NCBI GenBank assembly: GCA_963778185.1
Contig: CAVZTF010000004.1
Coordinates: 625,986 to 689,985 of the forward strand
DNA: 64,000 nucleotides
Origin: RPQJ01 sp963778185
Lineage (GTDB): Bacteria; Pseudomonadota; Gammaproteobacteria; Steroidobacterales; Steroidobacteraceae
Reading direction: 5' to 3'
Position numbers and translations under genes: made by a program. Positions 21,489 through 29,583 of this stretch are shown piece by piece. The notes below the pieces were generated by a model, which did no database searches, was not told the DNA's origin, and saw only the letters and a program-made list of their open reading frames with translations. Each line of letters begins with the position of its first letter. Within the stretch, counting starts at the first letter, position 1.

Positions 21489-22250
21489 TCACGCGTAGCA
21501 GATTGGCACGATGTCGGCGTGCCTCGTCCCCGACATTGGAGGCCGCAACGGGCAGGCCTCGGTGGGGAACATCGAGAAGTCCGCGTAGACGTACACCTGG
21601 TGGATTTCGGGCAGGGACTCGGAGCGTACGAGTTCGACCCTCGCGAAGACCTCGCGGTATCGATCGAAATAATCGTACCCGGGAGCCCGGACGTGACCGG
21701 ACTCGTGCGGGTTCGGTGCCCCGTACTCTACCGTGCTTTCTGCCGCGATGGGCACGGGCAGGACCGCGATTCCCGATGGCGTGAGGATGCGGCGAATCTC
21801 GCGAATCGCACGCCTGTCGTCCGGCACGTGCTCCAGCACGTGCGACGCGTAGACGAAGTCGTAACTGGCATCCGGGAAAGGCAAGCGCTGCAGGTCTACG
21901 TGGTGATCGACGCCCGGCTTCAGCAGGTCGGCCGTTTCGTAGCGACCGAAGGAACGCATGAACCACGACCGGAAGTATCGTTCAGGCGCGAAATGCAGCA
22001 TCGAGAGACGCGACGTGTCCCGGACCGCGAACACCTGCTTCATTGCGAGGCACTGGATCCGGTGACGCTCTTTTGAACCACATCGCGGGCACAACGCGTG
22101 CAGCCTGGTTCCGGCGCTCGACTGGAAATCCTTGAACGGACCCGTGTAGCCGCAGATCGGGCACTCGAACCGCGGCTTCCCAGGGTGGCTCGCCCGAAAT
22201 ACCTGGCCGTTCACCCAGTCGCTCAGTTCGCGCATGCTCGAGATCTGCAT
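21489..22250 (-). CDS. Zinc-ribbon class I SAM-dependent methyltransferase
   Basis: This 253-residue protein combines an N-terminal zinc ribbon (CPICG at about residues 30-34 and CPRCGSKERHR near 53-63) with a methyltransferase-11 domain. FDFVYASHVLEHVPDD-type residues are present as YDFVYASHVLEHVPDDRRAI near 130-150, followed by the RRILTPSGIAVL post-motif. Such proteins are often found in surface polysaccharide loci. Here one interrupts a lipid-catabolic run between ETF-QO and an SDR gene, so it may be a late insertion. Its substrate is unknown. The fold assignment is good; any role in lipid metabolism is unsupported. Confidence 0.8.
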   Translation of the reverse strand: MQISSMRELSDWVNGQVFRASHPGKPRFECPICGYTGPFKDFQSSAGTRLHALCPRCGSKERHRIQCLAMKQVFAVRDTSRLSMLHFAPERYFRSWFMRSFGRYETADLLKPGVDHHVDLQRLPFPDASYDFVYASHVLEHVPDDRRAIREIRRILTPSGIAVLPVPIAAESTVEYGAPNPHESGHVRAPGYDYFDRYREVFARVELVRSESLPEIHQVYVYADFSMFPTEACPLRPPMSGTRHADIVPICYA

Positions 22251-22312
22251 TTTTCCGTGTCCGGGGCGCTCAACTTGGACCGGGGTTCGGATTGCGATCG
22301 CGCGGCACGGCC

Positions 22313-23074
22313 TCAGAGCCTCAGTCCGCCGTCGATGTCGATGGCGCGCCCGGTAAAGAAGTCGTTCTCGGCGATGAACACGGCCGCATGCCCGATCTCC
22401 TCGGGCAGGCCGAGCCGCTTCAGCGGCACCGGGGCGGTCATCTTCTCGAGCATCTCCGGCGGCATACCGGCGAGCAGGTCCGTGCGGGTGAAGCCGGGCG
22501 CGATCGAGCCGGTGCGGATGCCGTAGCGCGCGAGTTCCTTGCCCCAGGTCACGGCCATCGCAGTCACGCCGGCCTTCGCGGCGGAATAGTTGCTCTGTCC
22601 CGCATTGCCGGCCTTCGAGATGCTCGAGATGTTGATGATCACGCCGCCGTGGTCGAGCGCGATCATGCGCTCAGCGGCCTCGCGCCCGCACAGGAACACG
22701 CCCGTGAGGTTGACGTCGATGACCGCCTGCCACTGCTCGAGGCCCATCTTGCCGGTGACCTTGCCGTCCTTGAACTTGACCAGCAACCCGTCCTTGATGA
22801 TGCCCGCGTTGTTCACCATCACGTCGAGGCGGCCGTACTCGGCCACGACGCGGTCGAGGGCCGCGATCACCTGGTCCTCGCGCGCGACGTTGGCGGCGCA
22901 GCCAATGGCGGTCCCGCCGGCCGCGGCGAGATCCGTCTGCGCCGCGTCGAGATCGGCCTGGTTCAGGTCGATGAGCGCGAGCTTCGCGCCGCGGGCCGCG
23001 AAGGACTGCGCGATGGCCTTGCCGATGCCGCGCGCGCCGCCGGTGACGGCGACCACCTTGTCCTTGAGTTCCAT
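22313..23074 (-). CDS. Short-chain dehydrogenase, FabG/acetoacetyl-CoA reductase-like
   Basis: This 253-residue classical SDR begins MELKDKVVAVTGGARGIGKA with the glycine-rich cofactor loop at about 10-18. It has NNAG near 89-92, serine in NISSISK, and Tyr/Lys in NYSAAKAG. It ends with GRAIDIDGGLRL. The sequence is like 3-oxoacyl reductases and 3-hydroxyacyl-CoA dehydrogenases. It lies 29 bp downstream of a thiolase gene on the same strand, so a pair acting on 3-hydroxy/3-keto acyl-CoA is likely. An ATG at 23074 fits the conserved N-terminus; upstream in-frame codons overlap the thiolase gene and are not needed. Confidence 0.9.
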   Translation of the reverse strand: MELKDKVVAVTGGARGIGKAIAQSFAARGAKLALIDLNQADLDAAQTDLAAAGGTAIGCAANVAREDQVIAALDRVVAEYGRLDVMVNNAGIIKDGLLVKFKDGKVTGKMGLEQWQAVIDVNLTGVFLCGREAAERMIALDHGGVIINISSISKAGNAGQSNYSAAKAGVTAMAVTWGKELARYGIRTGSIAPGFTRTDLLAGMPPEMLEKMTAPVPLKRLGLPEEIGHAAVFIAENDFFTGRAIDIDGGLRL

Positions 23075-23103
23075 GCGGAATTCCTGCTGCGTATCCGGGG
23101 CGA

Positions 23104-24282
23104 TCAGCCGACGAGCTCGACCGCGATGGCGCAGGCTTCGCCGCCGCCGATGCATTGCGAGGCGACGCCGCGCTTGAGCCCGCGGTTGCGCAGGGCGTGC
23201 ACCAGCGTGGTGACGAGGCGTGCGCCGGTCGCGCCGATCGGGTGACCGAGCGCGCAGGCGCCGCCGTTCACGTTGACGCGCGCGGGATCGAGCGCGAGGT
23301 CATGGATGGCCGCCATGGCCACGCAGGCGAAGGCCTCGTTGATCTCGTAGAGATCGACGTCGCCGGCCTTCCATCCGGCGCGGTCGAGCGCCTTCTGGAT
23401 CGCGGGCCCAGGCGCGGTGGTGAACCACTCCGGCGCCTGCGCGTGGCTCGCATACGAGACGATGCGGGCGATGGGCGCGAGACCCTTGGCGGACGCGACC
23501 GACTCACTCGCCAGCACCAGCGCTGCGGCGCCGTCGGAGATCGACGATGAGGAGGCCGCGGTGACCGTGCCGTCCTTGCCGAAGGCCGGCTTCAGGGACG
23601 GGATCTTCGCGACGTCGAGAGTGAAGGGCGTCTCGTCCTGGGCGACGAGCAACTCGGCCTTGCGCGTCTTCACAGTGACCGGCGCGATCTCGGCGGTGAA
23701 TGCGCCTTCATTCACCGCGTGCAACGCGCGCCGCACCGATTCGGCGGCGAATTCGTCCTGTGCCGCGCGGGTGAAGCCGTACTTCTGGGCGGTCACGTCC
23801 GCGAAGCAGCCCATCGCCTTGCCGTCCCAGGGGCTCTGCAGGCCGTCGTAGAACATGTGGTCGATGAGCTCGGAGTGGCCCATGCGGTAACCGGTGCGGG
23901 CCTTGAGCAGCAGATAGGGCGCGTTGGACATGGACTCGAGGCCGCCCGCGAGCGTGATCGCGGCGTTCCCGGCCAGGATCGTGTCGGAGGCCAGCATCAC
24001 GGCCTTCATGCCCGAGCCGCACATCTTGTTGACCGTCGTGGCGGGCACGCTCATCGGGAGCCCCGCGCCGAGCGCCGCCTGGCGCGCGGGCGCCTGGCCG
24101 AGGCCGGCCGGCAGCACGCAGCCGAACAGCGCCTCCTCCACCGCCTCGGGGGCAATACCGGAATCGGCGATCGCGGCACGGGCCGCGGTGGCGCCAAGCT
24201 GCGGCGCGGTGGCGCTGGCGAGGGCCCCCTGGAAAGCGCCGATCGGTGTGCGCCGCGCGGCCAGGATCACGACCTTGTTCAT
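23104..24282 (-). CDS. Acetyl-CoA C-acetyltransferase (thiolase)
   Basis: This 392-residue biosynthetic/degradative thiolase has its nucleophilic cysteine in NKMCGSGMKAV near residue 89. The other active-site motifs are NEAFACVAM and GHPIGATGAR, and CIGGGEACA near the C-terminus. The length and the start MNKVVILAARRTPIG are typical of acetoacetyl-CoA thiolases. It is followed by an SDR gene on the same strand, and acetoacetyl-CoA synthetase is encoded downstream in the same direction. A role in acetoacetyl-CoA cleavage or formation is therefore likely. It is the second thiolase in this window. Confidence 0.93.
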   Translation of the reverse strand: MNKVVILAARRTPIGAFQGALASATAPQLGATAARAAIADSGIAPEAVEEALFGCVLPAGLGQAPARQAALGAGLPMSVPATTVNKMCGSGMKAVMLASDTILAGNAAITLAGGLESMSNAPYLLLKARTGYRMGHSELIDHMFYDGLQSPWDGKAMGCFADVTAQKYGFTRAAQDEFAAESVRRALHAVNEGAFTAEIAPVTVKTRKAELLVAQDETPFTLDVAKIPSLKPAFGKDGTVTAASSSSISDGAAALVLASESVASAKGLAPIARIVSYASHAQAPEWFTTAPGPAIQKALDRAGWKAGDVDLYEINEAFACVAMAAIHDLALDPARVNVNGGACALGHPIGATGARLVTTLVHALRNRGLKRGVASQCIGGGEACAIAVELVG

Positions 24283-24409
24283 GCGTCTACCCTCGTGCTG
24301 GGCCCCGGCGCCGGAGGGCGGGGAGTGGTAAGGAATCAGGCGAGTGTAAGCCCGGCGGATTTTGCAGCGCAAGATTCAGCCCGTGGCCTGCTGCTCGCGT
24401 GGGCCGGCC

Positions 24410-25078
24410 TCAACGTCTGCCGCGCGGCAGCAGTCCGTTCTCGAAAAAGGTGGCGAAGGCGTCCGCGACCTCGGCGGCCGTCATCGGCTGGTTCTCGCGA
24501 TACCAGTGCGCGATCCAGTTGAGTGCGCCGGCCATCGCGAACGCCGTGATCTTCGGGTCGCACGGGCCGATCGAGCCGTCCTCGACGCCCTCGCGCAGCA
24601 GGCGGCGCATGCCCTGGTCGATCTCCGACTTGAGCGCATTGATCTGCCGGCTCATCGCCGGCCCGAGATCCTGGTCGTGGGCGCGCACCATGCACCAGCC
24701 GTAATCGGAGGCGATCGCCTCGGCGTAGCCGCGCACCACGGCATTCAAGCGCTCGCGTCCCGGGCGGTCCGAGCGGCTCGCCTCGCTGAACGCCTCGCGG
24801 ATACGCTTGAGTCCGGCGCGGAAGCACTCGAACAGGAGTTGCTCCTTGTTCTCGACGTAGTAGTAGACGGTGGGCTTGGTGACACCGAGCATGGCGGCGA
24901 TGTCGTCGAGCGAGGTGTTGTGGTAACCGCGCGCGTTGAAAGCCTGCGCCGCCGCGCGCACGACCGCGTCGCGCTTCAGGTCGTGGTCGCGAGGCCGGCG
25001 GCGGCGCGCGGCCCACGGCGAGTCGTCGTCGCCGGACGGGGTGGGGGGCAGGGTCGTTTGTCGCCGGGGGTCGGCCAT
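24410..25078 (-). CDS. TetR/AcrR-family transcriptional repressor
   Basis: This 222-residue protein has an N-terminal TetR helix-turn-helix: AQAFNARGYHNTSLDDIAAMLGVTKPTVYYYVENKEQLL, about residues 45-83 (quoted here in part as TSLDDIAAMLGVTKPTVYYY). A ligand-binding helical domain follows. I chose ATG 25078 rather than the longer frame beginning at 25141, because a good - strand promoter (TTGAGT-17-TATGAT) ends at 25141 and would start the transcript downstream of that alternative start codon. The gene is divergent from icmF, and two copies of TACT-N4-AGTA lie between them. It probably represses itself and icmF in response to an acyl-CoA, which is inference. Confidence 0.9.
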   Translation of the reverse strand: MADPRRQTTLPPTPSGDDDSPWAARRRRPRDHDLKRDAVVRAAAQAFNARGYHNTSLDDIAAMLGVTKPTVYYYVENKEQLLFECFRAGLKRIREAFSEASRSDRPGRERLNAVVRGYAEAIASDYGWCMVRAHDQDLGPAMSRQINALKSEIDQGMRRLLREGVEDGSIGPCDPKITAFAMAGALNWIAHWYRENQPMTAAEVADAFATFFENGLLPRGRR

Positions 25079-25119
25079 GGCGGTTCCTGGCAGGCGGCGC
25101 TGTCCTCGCGGCAGGCCGG

Positions 25120-25148
25120 TTGACTGTCGATATTGCAGCAATCATACT
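25120..25148 (+). promoter_or_regulatory. Putative sigma-70 promoter of icmF
   Basis: TTGACT (25120-25125) and CATACT (25143-25148) are separated by exactly 17 bp and point toward icmF, whose start codon is at 25218. The -10 element overlaps the first TACT-N4-AGTA operator (25145-25156), which fits repression by the divergently encoded TetR protein. Confidence 0.6.
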
Positions 25149-25169
25149 CGCGAGTAAGATACTACTCAA
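25141..25169 (-). promoter_or_regulatory. Putative promoter of the TetR gene
   Basis: On the - strand TTGAGT (25169-25164) and TATGAT (25146-25141) are separated by 17 bp. The -35 lies inside the second operator copy and the -10 overlaps the edge of the first, so one repressor could close both divergent promoters. Its position also argues that translation starts at 25078. Confidence 0.6.
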
Positions 25170-25174
25170 TAGTA
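25145..25174. promoter_or_regulatory. Tandem operators TACT-N4-AGTA
   Basis: Two palindromic sites share the same half-sites: TACTCGCGAGTA at 25145-25156 and TACTCAATAGTA at 25163-25174. Their centres are 18 bp apart. They lie in the intergenic region between a TetR gene and icmF and overlap promoter elements of both. This is the expected arrangement for an autoregulating TetR repressor. Binding itself is inferred. Confidence 0.7.
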
Positions 25175-25217
25175 GGAATACACTTCGGTCGTTCGCGACC
25201 GGCACGGGGGCAGGCTC

Positions 25218-28200
25218 ATGAGCAAAGGCAAGACGAGCGGCAGCGCGCTGCGGCGACCCGCGGTCGAGGAAGAGGCGGCCCCGCTGCGCTTCGTGAGCGC
25301 GGCGTCGCTGTTCGATGGCCACGATGCCGCGATCAACATCATCCGGCGCCTGCTGCAGGGCCACGGCGCGGAGGTCGTGCACCTCGGCCACAACCGCAGC
25401 GTCGCCGACATCGTGCGGGCCGCCATCCAGGAGGACGCGGACGGCATCGCCGTGAGTTCCTACCAGGGAGGTCACAACGAGTACTTCCGCTACATGGTGG
25501 ACATGCTGCGCGAGGAGGGCGCGGGCCATGTCCGCATCGTCGTGGGCGGCGGCGGCACGATCGCACCGCACGAGATCGAGGAGCTCGAGGCCTACGGCGT
25601 CGAGCGCATCTACTCGCCGGAGGACGGCCGCAAGCTCGGCCTCGACGGCATGATCGAGGACGTGATCGAGCGAGTGCGGCGCTGGCAGCGCCCGGCGTAT
25701 GAGTTCGGCCCCCTCGGCCCACGCGACCACCGCCAGATCGGGCGCGCCATCTCGGCGCTCGAGGCGGCCGAGGCGCAGGGCGGCCTGCGCGATGTCCTGC
25801 ACAAGGCCGTGGCGCGGTCGAACCATCGCGCGCTGGTGGTCGGCATCACCGGCACCGGCGGCGCGGGCAAGTCGAGCCTCACCGACGAGCTGCTGCTGCG
25901 CTTCGTGCGCACGTTCCCGGACCGCAACATCGCCGTCGTGGCGATGGACCCGACGCGCCGACGCAGCGGCGGGGCGCTGCTCGGCGACCGCATCCGCATG
26001 AACTCGCTCGCGGCCGAGCAGGTCTTCATGCGCTCGCTCGCCACGCGCCGGCAGAATCTCGCCACCAGCGCGGTGCTCGGCGACACGCTGGGCCTGCTCA
26101 GGTACGCGGGCTTCGACCTGGTCGTGGTCGAGACCGCGGGCATCGGCCAGAGCGACTCCGAGATCGTCGACCTCGTGGACGTACCGCTCTACGTCATGAC
26201 GAGCGAGTACGGCGCGCCGAGCCAGCTCGAGAAGATCGACATGCTCGACTTCGCGGAGCTGATCGCGCTCAACAAGTTCGAGAAGCGCGGCGCCGAGGAC
26301 GCGCTCAGGGACGTACGCAAGCAATGGCGGCGCAACCACGTGGCCTTCCACGCGCCCGATGCCGAGGTGCCGGTCTTCCCGACCATCGCCAGCCGTTTCA
26401 ACGATCCGGGCGTCAACCGCCTGTTCGCCGCGCTGTGCCGCACGCTGGACGAGAAGGCGGGCGAGGGCAGCCGCCGCTGGCGGGTCGCGAACCCCGGCCC
26501 CACCGAACTGGTCGAACGCCATGCTCTCGTGCCCGTGGGCCGCACGCGCTACCTTGCCGAGATTGCCGCGAACGGCCGCCGGGCCCGCGAGGACGTGCAG
26601 CATCGCGCGGAGGCCGCGAGCCGCGCCAACAGTCTCCACGAGGCGCTGCGCATGCTCGGCGATCCGGCGCTGCCGGCGCCGCTCGAGCACTTTCCCGATT
26701 CCGCGCTCGCCGAGACGGGGGAGGGCGCTCGGACCCGGCTGCGCGAGGGCTACAACGACGCGCTCGAGTCGCTCGGGCCCGAGGCCGTGGACCTGCTCAA
26801 GCACTGGCCGGCGATCGCGAAGTCCGCGACCGACGCGGAGTACGCCTACGTGGTGCGCGGCCGCGAGATCCGCGGTGCCAACTACACCGAGACCCTGAGC
26901 CACAACCAGGTGCCGAAGCTCGCGGTGCCCAGGTACCGCGACTGGGGTGACCTGCTCACGTTCCTGCTCAAGGAGCACCTGCCGGGCCACTTCCCCTACA
27001 CCGCGGGCGTCTATCCGTATCGCCGCGAGGAAGAGGATCCGACGCGCATGTTCGCGGGCGAGGGCGCACCCGAGCGAACCAATCGCCGCTTTCACTACCT
27101 CGCCGCTGGTCACGGGGCGGCGCGCCTTTCCACCGCCTTCGACTCCACCACGCTCTACGGCGAGGATCCCGCCGAGCGTCCCGACATCTACGGGCGCATC
27201 GGCAACTCCGGCGTGTCGATCGCGACGCTCGACGACATGAAGAAGCTCTATTCGGGTTTCGACCTCTGCGCGCCCACGACCTCGGTGTCCATGACCATCA
27301 ACGGCCCCGCGCCGATGATCCTCGCGATGTACATGAACACCGCGGTGGACCAGCGGGTCGAGCGTCACCTGCGCGAGACCGGCCGCTGGGCGGCGGCCGA
27401 ACAGAAGATCGCCGGGATCTACCGTGGCCGGGAGCGGCCGCGCTACGTTGGCGAACTGCCCCAGGGCCACGACGGCTCGGGGCTCGGGCTGCTCGGCGTG
27501 ACGGGCGACCAGCTCGTGGACACCGAAACCTACGCAAGGATCCGCGCGGAGGCGCTGTCGATGGTGCGCGGCACGGTGCAGGCCGACATCCTCAAGGAAG
27601 ACCAGGCGCAGAACACCTGCATCTTCTCCACCGAGTTCGCGCTCCGGATGATGGGCGACGTGCAGCAGTTCTTCGCGGAGCACGACGTCCGCAATTTCTA
27701 CTCCGTGTCGATTTCGGGCTACCACATCGCGGAGGCGGGGGCGAACCCGATCTCGCAGCTCGCTTTCACGCTCGCGAACGGATTTACGATCGTCGAGTAC
27801 TACCTCGCACGCGGCATGAGGATCGACGAGTTCGCGCCGAACCTGTCGTTCTTCTTCTCGAACGGCATGGACCCGGAGTATGCGGTGATCGGCCGCGTCG
27901 CCCGTCGCATCTGGGCGCGCGCCATGCGCGACCTCTACGGCGGCACGCCGCGCTCGCAGATGCTCAAGTACCACATCCAGACCTCGGGTCGCAGCCTCCA
28001 CGCGCGCGAGATCCAGTTCAACGACATCCGCACCACGCTGCAGGCGCTCTACGCGCTGTTCGACAACTGCAACAGCCTGCACACCAATGCCTACGACGAA
28101 GCGATCACCACGCCCACCGAGGAATCGGTGCGCCGCGCGGTGGCGATCCAGCTGATCATCAACAAGGAGCTCGGCCTCAACCGGACGCAGAACCCCTGGC

Positions 28201-28670
28201 AGGGTTCGTTCGCCGTCGACGAACTGACCGACATCGTCGAGGAGGCGGTGTACAGGGAGTTCGACCGCATCTCCGAGCGCGGCGGCGTGCTCGGTGCGAT
28301 GGAGACGATGTACCAGCGCAGCCGCATCCAGGAAGAGAGCCTCTACTACGAGACGATGAAGCATGACGGGCGCCTGCCCATCGTCGGCGTCAACACCTTC
28401 CTCGGGGCGCAGGACGGCGCGGTGGAGAACAAGAACGCCGAGCTCATCCGCTCGACCGACGAGGAGAAGCAGCACCAGGTACGCTCGGTGCGCGAATTCC
28501 TCGAGCGCAATGCAGACCGCCGCCCGGCGGCACTCGCTCGACTGCAGGACGTCGCCGCGCACGGCGGCAACGTCTTCGGCGAGCTCATGGAAACGGTAAA
28601 GGTCGCGTCGCTCGGCAGCATCTCGCGGGCGCTCTACGACGTCGGGGGGCAGTACCGGCGCAACATGTGA
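25218..28670 (+). CDS. icmF: Fused isobutyryl-CoA mutase IcmF (B12-dependent)
   Basis: This 1150-residue adenosylcobalamin enzyme carries its own G-protein chaperone (unrelated to type VI secretion IcmF). An N-terminal B12-binding domain with DGHDAAIN (about residues 33-40) comes first. A MeaI-type GTPase follows with Walker A GTGGAGKSS near 215-223, then the large mutase domain from about residue 560. Gln798 in DQAQNTC stands where methylmalonyl-CoA mutases have a carboxylate-binding arginine, which favours isobutyryl/n-butyryl-CoA over methylmalonyl-CoA. The FPYTAGVYPYRR segment (592-603) has tyrosines where, as I recall, IcmF proteins have phenylalanine. It is divergent from a TetR gene and close to thiolase, SDR and ETF-QO genes, so valine-derived or branched acyl-CoA turnover is likely. 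Confidence 0.94.
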   Translation: MSKGKTSGSALRRPAVEEEAAPLRFVSAASLFDGHDAAINIIRRLLQGHGAEVVHLGHNRSVADIVRAAIQEDADGIAVSSYQGGHNEYFRYMVDMLREEGAGHVRIVVGGGGTIAPHEIEELEAYGVERIYSPEDGRKLGLDGMIEDVIERVRRWQRPAYEFGPLGPRDHRQIGRAISALEAAEAQGGLRDVLHKAVARSNHRALVVGITGTGGAGKSSLTDELLLRFVRTFPDRNIAVVAMDPTRRRSGGALLGDRIRMNSLAAEQVFMRSLATRRQNLATSAVLGDTLGLLRYAGFDLVVVETAGIGQSDSEIVDLVDVPLYVMTSEYGAPSQLEKIDMLDFAELIALNKFEKRGAEDALRDVRKQWRRNHVAFHAPDAEVPVFPTIASRFNDPGVNRLFAALCRTLDEKAGEGSRRWRVANPGPTELVERHALVPVGRTRYLAEIAANGRRAREDVQHRAEAASRANSLHEALRMLGDPALPAPLEHFPDSALAETGEGARTRLREGYNDALESLGPEAVDLLKHWPAIAKSATDAEYAYVVRGREIRGANYTETLSHNQVPKLAVPRYRDWGDLLTFLLKEHLPGHFPYTAGVYPYRREEEDPTRMFAGEGAPERTNRRFHYLAAGHGAARLSTAFDSTTLYGEDPAERPDIYGRIGNSGVSIATLDDMKKLYSGFDLCAPTTSVSMTINGPAPMILAMYMNTAVDQRVERHLRETGRWAAAEQKIAGIYRGRERPRYVGELPQGHDGSGLGLLGVTGDQLVDTETYARIRAEALSMVRGTVQADILKEDQAQNTCIFSTEFALRMMGDVQQFFAEHDVRNFYSVSISGYHIAEAGANPISQLAFTLANGFTIVEYYLARGMRIDEFAPNLSFFFSNGMDPEYAVIGRVARRIWARAMRDLYGGTPRSQMLKYHIQTSGRSLHAREIQFNDIRTTLQALYALFDNCNSLHTNAYDEAITTPTEESVRRAVAIQLIINKELGLNRTQNPWQGSFAVDELTDIVEEAVYREFDRISERGGVLGAMETMYQRSRIQEESLYYETMKHDGRLPIVGVNTFLGAQDGAVENKNAELIRSTDEEKQHQVRSVREFLERNADRRPAALARLQDVAAHGGNVFGELMETVKVASLGSISRALYDVGGQYRRNM

Positions 28671-28680
28671 CCCGCGTCGC

Positions 28681-29421
28681 TCAGCCGCGGGCGGGTGCCG
28701 CGAGGTCCGCCTCTCCGAGGCGCGCGAGCATGCGGCCTCGCGCGTCGTCCCGCAGCGCTTCCGCGGAAATGTCCGAGCCGTTCGCCGGCAGTGGCTCGAG
28801 CATCTCGACCTCGATGCGTCCCGCCCGCGGCACCCGCGAGCCGGGGGGCAGGGACTGCCGCGCGCCGTGAATCACCACGGGCACGACCGGCAAGCCGCCG
28901 CGGCTGGCGGCTACGAATGCACCGACGTGAAAGCGTTTCAAGCCGACCTGCTCGTCGAACGTCCCTTCTGGAAAGAACACCAGCGAGTGACCTTCCTCGG
29001 CGCGACGCATCACGCGCCGCGCGTCGCGCTGACGGCCGCCATGGCTGTGCCGGTCCACGAACTCCGAGCCGATCCGCTTCAGCACTACGCCCACCACCGG
29101 CATCGAGGCGGCCTCACGCTTGATCACGAACGAGAATCGCGGGGGCAGGGCCGCCTTGAGCACGATGCCGTCGAGGTAGCTCGAATGATTGGCCACCACC
29201 ACGCAGGAGTCGTCGGGCAGGTTGGCGAGGCCGGTCGCCTCGACGCGCACGCCGAAGAGCGCGAGCGCCACGCGGGCGAGCAGCCGCACGAGGCTGCGGC
29301 GCCAGTCGAGGCGGGGTACGGCGAGCACGAGGAGGGCGGCGACGACGAACAACAGGCCGAATACGGCGAGCACGCAGGCGCCATACAGGGTCCAGATCGC
29401 ACCCCTGATCAGTCGCAGCAT
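28681..29421 (-). CDS. plsC: 1-acyl-sn-glycerol-3-phosphate acyltransferase
   Basis: This 246-residue inner-membrane enzyme makes phosphatidic acid from lysophosphatidic acid and an acyl donor. Two hydrophobic segments cover about residues 5-45. The acyltransferase motif NHSSYLDG (H-x4-D, near 78-85) is followed by FVIKREAASMPVVGVVLKRIGS and the substrate-binding FFPEGTFD. Length fits the PlsC family. It converges on icmF with a 10-bp gap and is divergent from xerD across about 160 bp. It could also acylate another lysophospholipid. Confidence 0.9.
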   Translation of the reverse strand: MLRLIRGAIWTLYGACVLAVFGLLFVVAALLVLAVPRLDWRRSLVRLLARVALALFGVRVEATGLANLPDDSCVVVANHSSYLDGIVLKAALPPRFSFVIKREAASMPVVGVVLKRIGSEFVDRHSHGGRQRDARRVMRRAEEGHSLVFFPEGTFDEQVGLKRFHVGAFVAASRGGLPVVPVVIHGARQSLPPGSRVPRAGRIEVEMLEPLPANGSDISAEALRDDARGRMLARLGEADLAAPARG

Positions 29422-29583
29422 CGATGGGGAAACCTCGGGCGGGGGCGGGCAGTCTGACGGGCCGCCGGCGTTCTGTGAACTGGTTCCGGTTATGTTAACG
29501 GGGGCCGGGTTCTGTGAGGGTAGTCACGGTGGCGGGGTCCGGGCGCCTCGCATACTCCGCGCCACGAACCCTGCCGAGGTCTC

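Noticed and set aside
24336..28562. A 1408-codon open frame antisense to icmF
   Set aside because: It mirrors the codon bias of icmF (third-position G/C), has an alanine/arginine/valine/histidine-rich composition with no domain, and runs across the TetR gene. It is a shadow of the real coding strand.
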